This document shows, in pieces, positions 17,854 to 27,327 of a DNA stretch of 64,000 bases. The position numbers and the translations under genes are program-made. The notes beneath the pieces were generated by a model. The model saw only the letters and a list, made by a program, of their open reading frames with translations, was not told where the DNA came from and searched no databases. Each line of letters opens with the position of its first letter. The stretch's first letter is position 1. This DNA comes from Castellaniella sp049651205 (GTDB lineage Bacteria > Pseudomonadota > Gammaproteobacteria > Burkholderiales > Burkholderiaceae_B): assembly GCF_049651205.1 (NCBI RefSeq), contig NZ_JBASBR010000018.1, forward strand, positions 1 to 64,000, given 5' to 3'.

Positions 17854-19376
17854 GTACCGTATTTGAGTTTCCCTCTGTGCGCCGTGACGGCCTGACCCTG
17901 ATTCTGGGTTTGGGCGAAACCGGCGTGGCTGCGGCGCGCTGGTGCGCGCGCCAGGGGGCGGCTTTGCGTGTGCTGGACACCCGGGATGCGCCAGCGGGAC
18001 TGGTCGCGCTGACGGATCAGGGTATCGAGGCCGATGTGCATTTGGGTGCAGATGCGCTGCAGCCGGCGGCCCTGGATGGGGTGGTGTCGATTGTGCTCAG
18101 CCCTGGGCTCAACCCTCATCAAGCACCTGTGGCCGGATTTTTGCAGCTGGCGCGCGAGCGCAGCATCGAAATCATCGGCGAGATCGAGCTGTTTGCGCGG
18201 GCCCTGGCTGATTTGCGTAACCAGGGCTATACGCCTGGCGTGCTGGCGATCACGGGTACCAATGGCAAAACCACCGTCACTGCCCTGGTGCGCCACCTGG
18301 CACAGGGGTGTGGGCGCCCGGCCCGGGCGGCCGGGAATATCAGCCCTGCTGCCTTGCACAGCCTGATGGATGCCCTGCAAACAGACGATCTGCCGGCACT
18401 CTGGGTGCTGGAGCTCTCCAGTTTTCAGCTGGAAACCACGCACTCGCTGGCGGCCGACGCAGCCGTGGTGCTCAATATCACACAAGATCACCTCGACTGG
18501 CATGGCTCGATGCAGGACTATGCCGCGGCCAAAGCACGTCTGCTGGAGATGGCCCGGATCCGTATCATCAACCGCGATGATGCGCGGGTATCCGCCATGG
18601 TAGAGCAGCCAGAAGCGCTGGATGTTCGCAGTTTTGGCGCCGGCCTGCCGGTTCTGTCGGGCGATCTCGGCCTGCAGAGCTCTCATGATTTGTCCTGGCT
18701 GGCCTATGTGCCGCAGATGGATGCCCCTGCGCCCGACAATAGCCGGCGCAAAGGCCGTCAGCCAGAGGCGGCCATGCGCGCGCCAGGTACGCCGCACGCG
18801 CTGATGCCGGTTGATGCCTTGCAGATCCGGGGGCGCCACAATGCGCTCAACAGCCTGGCTGCGCTGGCGCTGGGCGATGCTGTTGGGCTGGACTGGGCCG
18901 GCATGTTGCACGCTTTGCGCCAGTATCGCGGCGAAGCTCACCGAACCGAATTCATCCAGACCATCGCCGGAGTGGATTTCATTGATGACAGCAAAGGCAC
19001 CAATGTCGGCGCCACGCTGGCTGCGTTGCAAGGGCTGGGGCGCCAGGTGGTGCTGATCGCCGGTGGTCTGGGCAAGGGACAGGATTTTTCGCCGTTGGCC
19101 AGCGCCGTGCAGGCGCATGCGCGCGCCGTCATGTTGATTGGCCAGGATGCAGCCATCATCGCGCAGGCCCTGAAAGACAGTGCTGTTCCCCTCATCTTTT
19201 GCGACACCTTGCCTGATGCTGTTCAGCAGGGCCTGGGCCAGGCGCAGCCCGGAGACGCCGTGTTGCTCTCGCCGGCGTGCGCCAGCATGGACATGTTTCG
19301 CAATTACGCCCATCGCAGTGCCTGTTTTGTCGAGGCTGTGCGCGAGTTGGCGGCGGATAGGGGGGAAGTGGCATGA
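17850..19376 (+). CDS. murD: UDP-MurNAc-L-alanine:D-glutamate ligase MurD
   Basis: Adds D-glutamate to UDP-MurNAc-L-Ala in the cytoplasm. The 508-residue protein has an N-terminal nucleotide fold ('ILGLGETGVAAARW'), an ATP loop GTNGKTTV (about residue 136), the ligase motif 'LNITQDHLDWHGS' and the C-terminal 'DDSKGTNVGATLAAL' and 'LLSPACASMDMF'. It is about 70 residues longer than E. coli MurD. The extra length includes the stretch near residues 265-320 ('DAPAPDNSRRKGRQPEAAMR'), which looks like a flexible insertion. ATGA overlaps occur on both sides. Confidence 0.96.
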   Translation: MSTVFEFPSVRRDGLTLILGLGETGVAAARWCARQGAALRVLDTRDAPAGLVALTDQGIEADVHLGADALQPAALDGVVSIVLSPGLNPHQAPVAGFLQLARERSIEIIGEIELFARALADLRNQGYTPGVLAITGTNGKTTVTALVRHLAQGCGRPARAAGNISPAALHSLMDALQTDDLPALWVLELSSFQLETTHSLAADAAVVLNITQDHLDWHGSMQDYAAAKARLLEMARIRIINRDDARVSAMVEQPEALDVRSFGAGLPVLSGDLGLQSSHDLSWLAYVPQMDAPAPDNSRRKGRQPEAAMRAPGTPHALMPVDALQIRGRHNALNSLAALALGDAVGLDWAGMLHALRQYRGEAHRTEFIQTIAGVDFIDDSKGTNVGATLAALQGLGRQVVLIAGGLGKGQDFSPLASAVQAHARAVMLIGQDAAIIAQALKDSAVPLIFCDTLPDAVQQGLGQAQPGDAVLLSPACASMDMFRNYAHRSACFVEAVRELAADRGEVA

Positions 19377-20566
19377 GCCTGATGGCAGACCTCAGCATGG
19401 GCTTTCAGGGTGGGCGGCAAGGCCGCACCACCATGCCGATGGTAGACGTCAGCCTGGTGGTGGCGGTGGCCGCACTGGTGCTGTTTGGTCTGTTGATGGT
19501 GTATTCGGCGTCGATTGCGCTGGCGGATGGCCCGCGCTACGAAAGCTATGGGCGCTTCTATTTTGTTGGCCGGCACGCTGCGTTTATTGTCGTGGGCCTG
19601 CTGGCGGCATTGGTGACGGCCAGTGTGCCTATGAAGGTCTGGCAAAAGCTGTCCATTCCCTTGTTTGTGCTGGCTCTGGTGTTGTTGCTGGTGGTGCTGG
19701 TGCCCGGTATTGGGCGCGAGGTCAACGGTGCACGTCGCTGGTTGCCTTTTGGACTGATCAATTTTCAGCCGTCCGAGCTCATGAAATTTGTCGTGGCCTT
19801 GTACGCCGCTGATTACGTGGTGCGCAAAAAAGCGCATCTGCAAGGGTTTTGGCGCGGCTTTGTGCCCATGGCGGTGGCGCTGATGCTGGTGGGCATGCTG
19901 TTGTTGCTCGAGCCTGATCTTGGGGCATTCATCGTCATCGGTGCCATTGCCGTTGGGGTGCTGTTTATTGGCGGCATCAATCTCAAGCTGTTCTCGACGC
20001 TTCTGCTGGGTGTGATGTCCTGCTTCCTGCTACTGATCTGGCTGTCTCCGTGGCGGCGCGAGCGTTTGTTCGTTTATCTGGATCCCTGGAATCCCGACAA
20101 TGCCTACGGCAGCGCGTACCAGCTGTCCCATTCGTTGATCGCCCTGGGGCGAGGAGAGTGGTTCGGCGTGGGCCTAGGAGCCAGCGTCGAAAAACTGCAC
20201 TATTTGCCCGAGGCACACACCGATTTCATTGTTGCGGTGATTGGCGAGGAGCTGGGCTTTGTGGGTGTGATGTGTTTGGTTGCCGTGTTCGGATTTGTGG
20301 TGTTGCGCGGCTTTGAAATTGCCCGCAAAGCCATGGTGATGGATCGGGTGTTTGATGGTCTGGCGGCCCAGGGGCTGACCCTGTGGATCGGCGTGCAGGC
20401 CTTTATCAATATTGGTGTCTGTGTGGGCTTGTTGCCCACCAAGGGGCTTACCTTGCCGCTGGTCAGCTACGGCGGTTCGGGCATTGTCATGAATCTCGTG
20501 GCCATTGCCTTGCTGCTGCGGGTGGATTTCGAGACACGTTGCATGATGAGGGGGAAGCGGCGATGA
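19373..20566 (+). CDS. ftsW: Peptidoglycan glycosyltransferase FtsW
   Basis: A SEDS-family membrane enzyme that polymerises septal glycan strands from lipid II together with FtsI. The 397-residue protein has about ten transmembrane helices, an early 'GLLMVYSAS', the motif 'GARRWLPFGLINFQPSELMK', the conserved loop 'LPEAHTDFIVAVIGEELGF' and the terminal 'LPTKGLTLPLVSYGGSG'. All are SEDS hallmarks. The N-terminal cytoplasmic tail is about 25 residues. The stop overlaps murG by 4 nt. Confidence 0.96.
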   Translation: MSLMADLSMGFQGGRQGRTTMPMVDVSLVVAVAALVLFGLLMVYSASIALADGPRYESYGRFYFVGRHAAFIVVGLLAALVTASVPMKVWQKLSIPLFVLALVLLLVVLVPGIGREVNGARRWLPFGLINFQPSELMKFVVALYAADYVVRKKAHLQGFWRGFVPMAVALMLVGMLLLLEPDLGAFIVIGAIAVGVLFIGGINLKLFSTLLLGVMSCFLLLIWLSPWRRERLFVYLDPWNPDNAYGSAYQLSHSLIALGRGEWFGVGLGASVEKLHYLPEAHTDFIVAVIGEELGFVGVMCLVAVFGFVVLRGFEIARKAMVMDRVFDGLAAQGLTLWIGVQAFINIGVCVGLLPTKGLTLPLVSYGGSGIVMNLVAIALLLRVDFETRCMMRGKRR

Positions 20567-21636
20567 CGCAGCCCGTCATTCTCATCATGGCCGGTGGCAC
20601 AGGCGGGCATATCATGCCGGGCCTGGCAGTGGCTGAGGCACTGCAATCCCAGGGCTGGCAGGTGCTGTGGCTGGGCAATCCTGATCGCATGGAAGGCCGG
20701 CTGGTGCCGGCGCACCACATCACGCTTTTGCCCTTGCGGTTTGGCGGGGTGCGTGGCAAGGGGCTGGTGGCGCTGCTCAAACTACCCTTTACCCTGGCGG
20801 CCGCCTGCCTGCAGGTACGTCGCTTGCTGCGTCAGCATCGTCCCGATGTGGTGTTGGGCATGGGTGGGTATGCTGCCGTACCTGGTGGCCTGATGGCCCG
20901 CCTGAGCAAAATCCCGCTGGTGATTCACGAACAAAATGCGGTGGCCGGCACGGCCAATCGCCTGCTGGCCCGTTTGGCCACCCGGGTATTAAGCGGGTTT
21001 CCCGGTGTGCTGCCCGATGCGGTGATGGTGGGCAACCCCGTGCGCGAAGCCTTGCTGTCGGTAACGCCTGCGGAAGCCCGCTATGCAAACCGGCAAGGGC
21101 CGCTGCGCCTGCTGGTGCTGGGTGGCAGTCTGGGTGCGGCCAGCATCAATGCCGTGGTGCCCGAAGCCCTGGCCTTGATGCCTGAGGACACGCGTCCCAC
21201 CGTCTGCCATCAGGCGGGTGAACGCCATGCAGACACTGTCCAGGGGCACTATGCGCGCCTGGGGCTGCAGGCGGATGTGCGCCCGTTTATCCAGGATATG
21301 GCGCAGGCCCTGGGCGACGCTGATCTGGTGATCTGCCGCGCCGGCGCGATGACGGTGGCCGAAGTAGCAGCTGTCGGGGTAGCGGCCGCGTTTATCCCCT
21401 TGCCGCACGCCATTGACGATCACCAGACCGCCAACGCGCGCTATTTGTCTGACTGCGACGGCGGCTGGCTGATGCCGCAGCCCACATTAAGTGCCCGTAC
21501 GCTGGCCGACTGGCTGGGCCAACGTCGGCGCCCCGAGTTGGCGGCGGTTGCGGCGCACGCACACGAACATTCCAGCCTGAACGCTACGCAGCTGATTGCT
21601 GAAGCTTGCGTCCATACCCAGAAGGAATCGGTATGA
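20563..21636 (+). CDS. murG: Lipid II synthase MurG (GlcNAc transferase)
   Basis: Adds GlcNAc to lipid I on the cytoplasmic membrane face. The 357-residue GT28 glycosyltransferase has the glycine loop GGTGGH (11-16), 'DVVLGMGGYAAVPGG', 'IHEQNAVAGTANRLLA' and the UDP-GlcNAc site 'VICRAGAMTVAEVAA', with 'PLPHAIDDHQTANA'. The ATG at 20563 overlaps the ftsW stop as ATGA; the frame further upstream belongs to ftsW's region. The length fits E. coli MurG (355). Confidence 0.97.
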   Translation: MTQPVILIMAGGTGGHIMPGLAVAEALQSQGWQVLWLGNPDRMEGRLVPAHHITLLPLRFGGVRGKGLVALLKLPFTLAAACLQVRRLLRQHRPDVVLGMGGYAAVPGGLMARLSKIPLVIHEQNAVAGTANRLLARLATRVLSGFPGVLPDAVMVGNPVREALLSVTPAEARYANRQGPLRLLVLGGSLGAASINAVVPEALALMPEDTRPTVCHQAGERHADTVQGHYARLGLQADVRPFIQDMAQALGDADLVICRAGAMTVAEVAAVGVAAAFIPLPHAIDDHQTANARYLSDCDGGWLMPQPTLSARTLADWLGQRRRPELAAVAAHAHEHSSLNATQLIAEACVHTQKESV

Positions 21637-23039
21637 AGCACCGTATACATAATATTCATTTCGTCGGGATTGGCGGCGCGGGCATGAGCGGGATCGCCGA
21701 GGTGCTGCTGAATCTGGGCTATGCCATCAGCGGCTCGGATGTGCAGGAAACCGCCGTTACCCGTCGCCTGGCCTCTTTGGGCGCCCGGATTTCCATTGGC
21801 CATGATGCCGCGCATATCAAGGGCGCGGGTGCGATTGTGACTTCTACGGCAATCCATGCAGACAACCCTGAGGTACTGGCCGCGCGTGCCGCCCATGTGC
21901 CGGTGGTACCCCGTGCTTTGATGCTGGCTGAATTGATGCGCTTGAAGCGCGGGATTGCGGTGGCCGGCACCCACGGAAAGACCACTACCACCAGCTTGGT
22001 GGCCAGCGTGTTGGCTGCGGGCGGGCTGGATCCCACCTTTGTGATCGGCGGACGCCTGAATGCAGCCGATGCCAATGCGCGCCTGGGGCAGGGCGAGTAC
22101 ATCGTGGTCGAGGCCGACGAATCCGATGCCTCGTTTTTGAACCTGCTGCCGGTGATGGCAATCATCACCAACATCGATCTTGATCACATGGACACCTATG
22201 GCCATGATGTGGCGCGCCTGAAAAGCGCCTTTGTCGAATTTACCCAGCGCCTGCCTTTTTATGGCAGCGCAGTGTTGTGCCTGGACGATCCCAATGTGCG
22301 TGAAATCATGCCTTTTGTCTCGCGTCCCATGACCACCTACGGCATCGACATGCCTGCCCAGGTACGTGCCCGGAATCTGCGGGCAGAGGGCACCGCCATG
22401 GCGTTTGTGGTGGAGCGCCAAGGTCAGCAAGGCGCCATGCCGCCGCTGGATGTACGCCTGAACCTGCCGGGCCGGCACAACGTGCTGAATGCTTTGGCCA
22501 CCATCGCTGTCGCTACCGAGCTGGGTGTGCCTGATGGCGCCATTGTCGAGGCATTGGCGCAGTTTCGAGGCGTGGGCCGGCGCTTTACCCAAGTGGGGGA
22601 CTTCCCTGTGTCGGCACGCAACGGAGGGGGGATGTATTCGGTGGTGGATGATTACGGCCACCATCCCGTGGAGATGGCGGCCACGCTGGCTGCCGCTCGT
22701 GGCGCCTGGCCTGATCGCCGCGTGGTGCTGGCGTTCCAGCCTCATCGCTATACCCGTACGCGGGACTGCTTTGAAGATTTTGTACGCGTGCTCAGCTCGG
22801 CTGATGCCGTGTTGCTTACTGAAGTCTATCCCGCCGGTGAGGCACCCCTGATTGCCGCGGACGGCCGGGCACTGGCGCGCGGCTTGCGGGTAGCCGGCAA
22901 GGTGGAGCCTGTCTTTGTGGACAACGTCACCGAGATGCCTCAGGCGATCCAGGATTTTGTACGTGACGGCGATGTGGTGATCATCATGGGCGCCGGTTCA
23001 ATCAGTCGGGTGCCTGCGCAATTGGGAGGTCTGTCATGA
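21633..23039 (+). CDS. murC: UDP-MurNAc:L-alanine ligase MurC
   Basis: First amino-acid ligase of the muropeptide pathway. The 468-residue protein has 'HFVGIGGAGMSGIAEVLLN' at the N terminus, the ATP loop GTHGKTTTT (about 112-120), 'EADESDASFL', 'ITNIDLDHMDTY' and the C-terminal 'FQPHRYTRTRDCFEDF'. The ATG at 21633, with AAGGA upstream, gives MKHRIHNIHFVG and forms an ATGA overlap with murG. It likewise overlaps ddl. Confidence 0.97.
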   Translation: MKHRIHNIHFVGIGGAGMSGIAEVLLNLGYAISGSDVQETAVTRRLASLGARISIGHDAAHIKGAGAIVTSTAIHADNPEVLAARAAHVPVVPRALMLAELMRLKRGIAVAGTHGKTTTTSLVASVLAAGGLDPTFVIGGRLNAADANARLGQGEYIVVEADESDASFLNLLPVMAIITNIDLDHMDTYGHDVARLKSAFVEFTQRLPFYGSAVLCLDDPNVREIMPFVSRPMTTYGIDMPAQVRARNLRAEGTAMAFVVERQGQQGAMPPLDVRLNLPGRHNVLNALATIAVATELGVPDGAIVEALAQFRGVGRRFTQVGDFPVSARNGGGMYSVVDDYGHHPVEMAATLAAARGAWPDRRVVLAFQPHRYTRTRDCFEDFVRVLSSADAVLLTEVYPAGEAPLIAADGRALARGLRVAGKVEPVFVDNVTEMPQAIQDFVRDGDVVIIMGAGSISRVPAQLGGLS

Positions 23040-23986
23040 CGCAAGACTGGGGTCGTGTGGGTGTGCTGTACGGTGGTTTGTCCTCCGAGCGCGAGGTGTC
23101 GCTGATGTCGGGCACCGGTGTCTGTGCGGCTTTACGGGAAGCTGGTGTAGATGCGCATCTGTTTGATACCGGGCGGCAAAGTCTGGCTGAGCTGTCCGCC
23201 GCCGGCTTTGATCGTGTGTTTATTGCCTTGCATGGCCGATATGGTGAGGATGGCACGATTCAGGGTGCGCTTGAGCTTCTGGGCATTCCCTATACGGGTA
23301 GCGGTACGCTGGCCTCCAGCCTGTCCATGGACAAGATCGCCACCAAACGCCTGTGGCTGCAGCACGGTTTGCCCACGCCACGATTTGTGGCGCTTGAGCA
23401 AGCGGCCGCCGGCCAGACGGATCTTGTGGCTGAGCTGGGTTTGCCCCTGATTGTGAAGCCTCCGCATGAGGGCTCGACCCTGGGTCTTACCCGGGTGTTC
23501 TCTGCCGGGCAGCTGCCGGCCGCTTTGGTGCTGGCCTATACGCATGATGAGTGCGCCCTGGCCGAGCAGTTTATCGAGGGCCGGGAGCTTACCGTGCCGC
23601 TGCTGGGTACCGGCGCCGATGCACATGCCCTGCCGGTGATTGAAATCATTGCCCCCCAGGGAAACTACGACTACGAGCACAAGTATGTATCCAACGACAC
23701 GCAGTACGTGTGTCCGGCTGATCTGCCTGAGCCCCTGACCCAACAGATTCAGTCGCTGTGCGTGCAAGCCTATCGCGTCCTGGGATGCGAGGGCTGGGCC
23801 CGGGCCGATCTGATGCTGGACCAGAACAATCGGCCCTGGTTGCTTGAAATGAATACTTCTCCCGGCATGACCAGTCATTCGCTGGTGCCCATGGGTGCGA
23901 AAGCCCTCGGCATGAGCTATGGCGAGTTGTGTGTTGCCATCCTTGCCACGGCGCGCTGCAAAGTGCAGCGCCCGGACGCGTACTGA
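23036..23986 (+). CDS. ddl: D-alanine:D-alanine ligase
   Basis: Makes the D-Ala-D-Ala dipeptide that the MurF half of murEF adds. This 316-residue ATP-grasp enzyme begins 'VGVLYGGLSSEREVSLMSG' and contains 'ALHGRYGEDGTIQG', 'SMDKIATKRLW', 'IVKPPHEGSTLG', 'EQFIEGRELTVPLLG' and the metal-site 'LLEMNTSPGMTSHSLVP'. Position and size match DdlB. The next gene, ftsQ, starts 13 nt after the stop, the first junction in the cluster without overlap. Confidence 0.96.
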   Translation: MTQDWGRVGVLYGGLSSEREVSLMSGTGVCAALREAGVDAHLFDTGRQSLAELSAAGFDRVFIALHGRYGEDGTIQGALELLGIPYTGSGTLASSLSMDKIATKRLWLQHGLPTPRFVALEQAAAGQTDLVAELGLPLIVKPPHEGSTLGLTRVFSAGQLPAALVLAYTHDECALAEQFIEGRELTVPLLGTGADAHALPVIEIIAPQGNYDYEHKYVSNDTQYVCPADLPEPLTQQIQSLCVQAYRVLGCEGWARADLMLDQNNRPWLLEMNTSPGMTSHSLVPMGAKALGMSYGELCVAILATARCKVQRPDAY

Positions 23987-23999
23987 ACAGGAGCCGACG

Positions 24000-24803
24000 G
24001 TGTTTGCAGACGCCCGCCTGACCAACCTGATCGCCAATCTGCTGGCTTTGCTGGCCGTATTGGCTATGGTGGCTGGCGTGCTGTCGTGGATCATCCGTCG
24101 GCCGTACTTTGCCATCCAGCAGATTCAGCTGGCGCCGGTGGCAGGCAGCACCTTGCAATATGTCAGCCCCAGCAGCCTGCAGACCGCACTGGCCGGCCAG
24201 GTGCGGGGCAATTTCTTCCTGCTGGATCTGGATAAGGTACGTCAACGCATCGAAAACGTACCTTGGGTGCGGCATGCAGCCATCCGCCGGGTGTGGCCCT
24301 CCACGCTGCTGGTGCGTATCGAAGAACAGCAACCGCTGGCGCTATGGAATGAGAACCAGATGATCAATACCTGGGGTGAAGCCTTTACGGCCAACCCGGG
24401 CGAGTTGCCCGATGGCCTGCATTTGCCGCAGCTGAATGGGCCTGTCAACTCCGAGCGCCTGGTCGTGCAGCGTTATGCCGAAATTGCCCGCTGGTTTGCG
24501 CCGCTGGGTCTGAGCGTACGGGAAGCCACCCTGACACCCCGCTATGCGTGGGAGGTGTCGCTCTCGGACGGTGTACATCTGGCCCTGGGGCGCGACCCGG
24601 CGGCGGATGCCACCGACCCGCATGGCCGCCCAGGGGCGTTGCCGTTTGCCGCCCGCATCGAACGTTTTGTCCAGGCTTGGCCCGCGTTGTCGCAACGCTT
24701 GGGCAGCCGCATGATCGCCAGTGCCGATTTGCGTTACCCCAATGGGTTTGCAATCACGCTGGCCCCTGAAACCAATGCTACTCATCGACCCTCCAAACCA
24801 TGA
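24000..24803 (+). CDS. ftsQ: Cell division protein FtsQ
   Basis: A bitopic divisome protein. The 267-residue protein has a short cytoplasmic tail, one transmembrane helix (about residues 10-32), a periplasmic POTRA domain ('FAIQQIQLAPVAG' to 'VRIEEQQPLALWN') and the FtsQ beta domain. The POTRA-end motif 'NVPWVRHAAIRRVWPSTLLV' is diagnostic. The start is GTG 24000, with AGGAG (23989-23993) upstream. The frame is open back into ddl from 23919, but that extension has no membrane or family character. ATGA overlap with ftsA. Confidence 0.94.
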   Translation: MFADARLTNLIANLLALLAVLAMVAGVLSWIIRRPYFAIQQIQLAPVAGSTLQYVSPSSLQTALAGQVRGNFFLLDLDKVRQRIENVPWVRHAAIRRVWPSTLLVRIEEQQPLALWNENQMINTWGEAFTANPGELPDGLHLPQLNGPVNSERLVVQRYAEIARWFAPLGLSVREATLTPRYAWEVSLSDGVHLALGRDPAADATDPHGRPGALPFAARIERFVQAWPALSQRLGSRMIASADLRYPNGFAITLAPETNATHRPSKP

Positions 24804-26026
24804 CTCGTGACATCAAAGACCTGATCGTTGCACTCGACATCGGCACCAGCAAAGTGGTTGCCGTGGTGGCTGAAATCTTGCCGGATGCCGGGTTTGAAGT
24901 GCTGGGCCTCGGCCAGCACGAGTCAGACGGTATGCGCAAGGGTGTTGTCGTCAACATCGAATCTACCGTCAACTCTATCCAGCGTGCGCTTGAAGAAGCC
25001 GAGCTGATGGCCGATTGCAAGATCCGCGAGGTATACACCGGCATCGCCGGCAGCCATATCACCAGCTTCAACTCCAGTGGCATGGTGGCGGTCAAAGATA
25101 AGGAAGTTACCGCCACAGACGTCGAGCGGGTGATTGAAACCGCCAAGGCCGTCAATATCCCCACTGATCAGAAAGTGCTGCACGTCCTGACGCAGGAATT
25201 CATCGTGGACGCCCAGGATGACATCCGTGAGCCGATCGGCATGAGCGGCATGCGTCTGGAAGTGCGTGTGCACATCGTCACAGGTGCAGTCAGTGCCGCA
25301 CAAAACATCGTCAAGTGTGTGCGCCGCTGCGGGCTGGAGGTTCAGGATCTGACCTTGCAGCCGCTGGCTTCCAGCCTGTCGTGCCTCACCGCTGATGAAA
25401 AAGAGTTGGGTGTCGTGCTGGTGGATATTGGTGGCGGCACCACCGATATCGCCATCTATACCGGCGGAGCCATTCGTCATACCTCGGTTATTCCGATTGC
25501 CGGTGATCAGGTCACCAGTGACATTGCCGCCATGCTGCGTACGCCCACTCCGGACGCCGAGGAAATCAAGCTGCGCTATGGCGTGGCCAAGCAGGTATTG
25601 GTGGGTGCCGACGAAATGATCGAGGTGCCGGGGCTGGGTGATCGCCCCAACCGTAACGTCAAGCGCCAGGCGCTGGGTGCCGTGATCGAGCCACGCATGG
25701 AAGAGCTGTTTGGATTTGTGCAGCAGGTGGTGCGTGAATCCGGCTACGAAGAATTGTTGTCCTCCGGGGTGGTGTTAACCGGCGGGACGGCGCTCATGCC
25801 CGGCATGGTCGAACTGGCTGAGGACGTGTTCCTCAAGCCGGTCCGAGTGGCCATTCCGGTCTATGAGGGGAGTTTGTCCGACGTGATGCGCAATCCGCGC
25901 TTCTCGACGGTGATGGGTTTGTTGACCGAGGCCCGCATGCAGCGGGCACGAGGTCGCAAAGTGGCGCAACAGAAAGGAACCGTCAAATCCATTCTGACGC
26001 GCATGAAGGAGTGGTTCATGAATTGA
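24800..26026 (+). CDS. ftsA: Cell division protein FtsA
   Basis: An actin-like ATPase that tethers FtsZ to the membrane. The 408-residue protein has the phosphate loop 'LIVALDIGTSKVVAVVAE' (about residues 7-24), the SHS2 1c subdomain, 'VLVDIGGGTTDIAIYTGG' and 'SGVVLTGGTALMPGM'. It ends in an amphipathic membrane-targeting helix, 'ILTRMKEWFMN'. All family motifs look intact. The stop codon lies inside a 17-bp palindrome in the ftsA-ftsZ gap. Confidence 0.97.
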   Translation: MTRDIKDLIVALDIGTSKVVAVVAEILPDAGFEVLGLGQHESDGMRKGVVVNIESTVNSIQRALEEAELMADCKIREVYTGIAGSHITSFNSSGMVAVKDKEVTATDVERVIETAKAVNIPTDQKVLHVLTQEFIVDAQDDIREPIGMSGMRLEVRVHIVTGAVSAAQNIVKCVRRCGLEVQDLTLQPLASSLSCLTADEKELGVVLVDIGGGTTDIAIYTGGAIRHTSVIPIAGDQVTSDIAAMLRTPTPDAEEIKLRYGVAKQVLVGADEMIEVPGLGDRPNRNVKRQALGAVIEPRMEELFGFVQQVVRESGYEELLSSGVVLTGGTALMPGMVELAEDVFLKPVRVAIPVYEGSLSDVMRNPRFSTVMGLLTEARMQRARGRKVAQQKGTVKSILTRMKEWFMN

Positions 26027-26040
26027 CCGATGGTCGGTCA
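26024..26040. promoter_or_regulatory. Palindrome at the ftsA stop, upstream of ftsZ
   Basis: TGACCGA (26024-26030) is perfectly mirrored by TCGGTCA (26034-26040) across TGG. The first three bases are the ftsA stop codon. It may be an RNA hairpin or a dimeric repressor operator ahead of ftsZ. A T7 run 22 nt further on is too distant for a standard terminator. Confidence 0.5.
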
Positions 26041-26095
26041 CTCATGAGCTATCAGGGGATTGTTTTTTTGTTTTCCGTATGTGAGGGAGTCAACC

Positions 26096-27265
26096 ATGAT
26101 GAATTTCGAAATGCTGGATACCAGCAGGAACGGCACCGTGATCAAAGTCGTCGGTGTCGGTGGCGCCGGGGGTAACGCGGTGGCCCATATGATCCACTCC
26201 GGAGTACAGGGAGTGGAATTTATCTGCGCCAACACAGATTCGCAGGCCTTGCTGGCCAGTGAAGCACCTGTGCAGATCCGCCTGGGTCGCACCGGTTTGG
26301 GTGCTGGTGCCAAACCCGACCAGGGTCGTGCGGCGGCAGAGACTGCTCGCGAGGAAATCCGTGCTGCCCTGAACGGGGCACACATGGTGTTTATCACAGC
26401 CGGCATGGGCGGTGGTACCGGCACCGGGGCCGGCCCAGTGGTGGCCGAGGTTGCCAAGGAACTGGGCATCCTGACCGTCGGTGTGGTCACCAAGCCGTTC
26501 ATTTTCGAAGGCAACAAACGCATGCGCCTGGCCGAAGAGGGGATCCGCGAGCTGACGCGTCATGTGCATTCTCTGGTGGTGGTGCTCAACGAAAACCTGT
26601 ACGACCTGATGGACGAAGACGCCACCCAGGAAGACTGCTTCCAGGCGGCTGATGACGTGTTGCACAATGCCTGCGCAGGCATTGCTGAAATCATCAATGT
26701 CGAAGGCAATGTGAACGTCGACTTCGAGGACGTGAAAACCATCATGGGCGAGCAGGGTCAGGCCATGATGGGCACAGCGGTTGCCGCCGGCGCCGATCGC
26801 GCCCGTACCGCCGCTGAGCAAGCCATTGCCTGCCCCTTGCTTGAGGGTGTCGATCTGCATGGTGCCCGTGGAATTCTGGTCAACATTACGGCCAGCCGCT
26901 CGCTGAAAATGCGTGAAACCCGCGAAATCATGGAAACCATCCGCAGCTATGCATCCGAAGACGCCACCGTCATTTTCGGGACGGCGTACGACGATGCCAT
27001 GGGTGAAAGTCTGCGTGTCACCGTGGTGGCAACGGGTTTGGGCGCTGCCAACAGCCGTCCGCAACTGGTGTCCAACAATGCTGAAATCCAGCGCACTGGC
27101 ACCGACAATCAACCCGTGCATCTGGGCCATGATTTTGCCGGCACGGATGTACCGTCGGTGATCCGCCGCCCCCGTACCAGTGCTTCGGCACAGGTGCAGG
27201 CGCTGGAAGGCGCCGGGATGGATCACTTTGATATCCCTGCCTTTTTGCGCAAACAGGCCGACTGA
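26096..27265 (+). CDS. ftsZ: Cell division GTPase FtsZ
   Basis: A tubulin homologue that forms the Z ring. The 389-residue protein has the GTP-binding motif GMGGGTGTG (103-111), 'VGVGGAGGNAV' at the N terminus, the T7 loop 'VNVDFEDVKTIMG', a variable linker and the conserved C-terminal peptide 'DIPAFLRKQAD', which binds FtsA and ZipA. The ATG at 26096 was chosen for its ribosome-binding site AGGGAG (26084-26089); an adjacent ATG at 26099 is also possible. The 69-nt gap from ftsA is the longest inside the cluster. Confidence 0.97.
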   Translation: MMNFEMLDTSRNGTVIKVVGVGGAGGNAVAHMIHSGVQGVEFICANTDSQALLASEAPVQIRLGRTGLGAGAKPDQGRAAAETAREEIRAALNGAHMVFITAGMGGGTGTGAGPVVAEVAKELGILTVGVVTKPFIFEGNKRMRLAEEGIRELTRHVHSLVVVLNENLYDLMDEDATQEDCFQAADDVLHNACAGIAEIINVEGNVNVDFEDVKTIMGEQGQAMMGTAVAAGADRARTAAEQAIACPLLEGVDLHGARGILVNITASRSLKMRETREIMETIRSYASEDATVIFGTAYDDAMGESLRVTVVATGLGAANSRPQLVSNNAEIQRTGTDNQPVHLGHDFAGTDVPSVIRRPRTSASAQVQALEGAGMDHFDIPAFLRKQAD

Positions 27266-27327
27266 TCTCTGAAGATCTGTCGATCTGACCTCACATCGCG
27301 GCTGCTGTCACGCCGGTCGCGGCGCCT

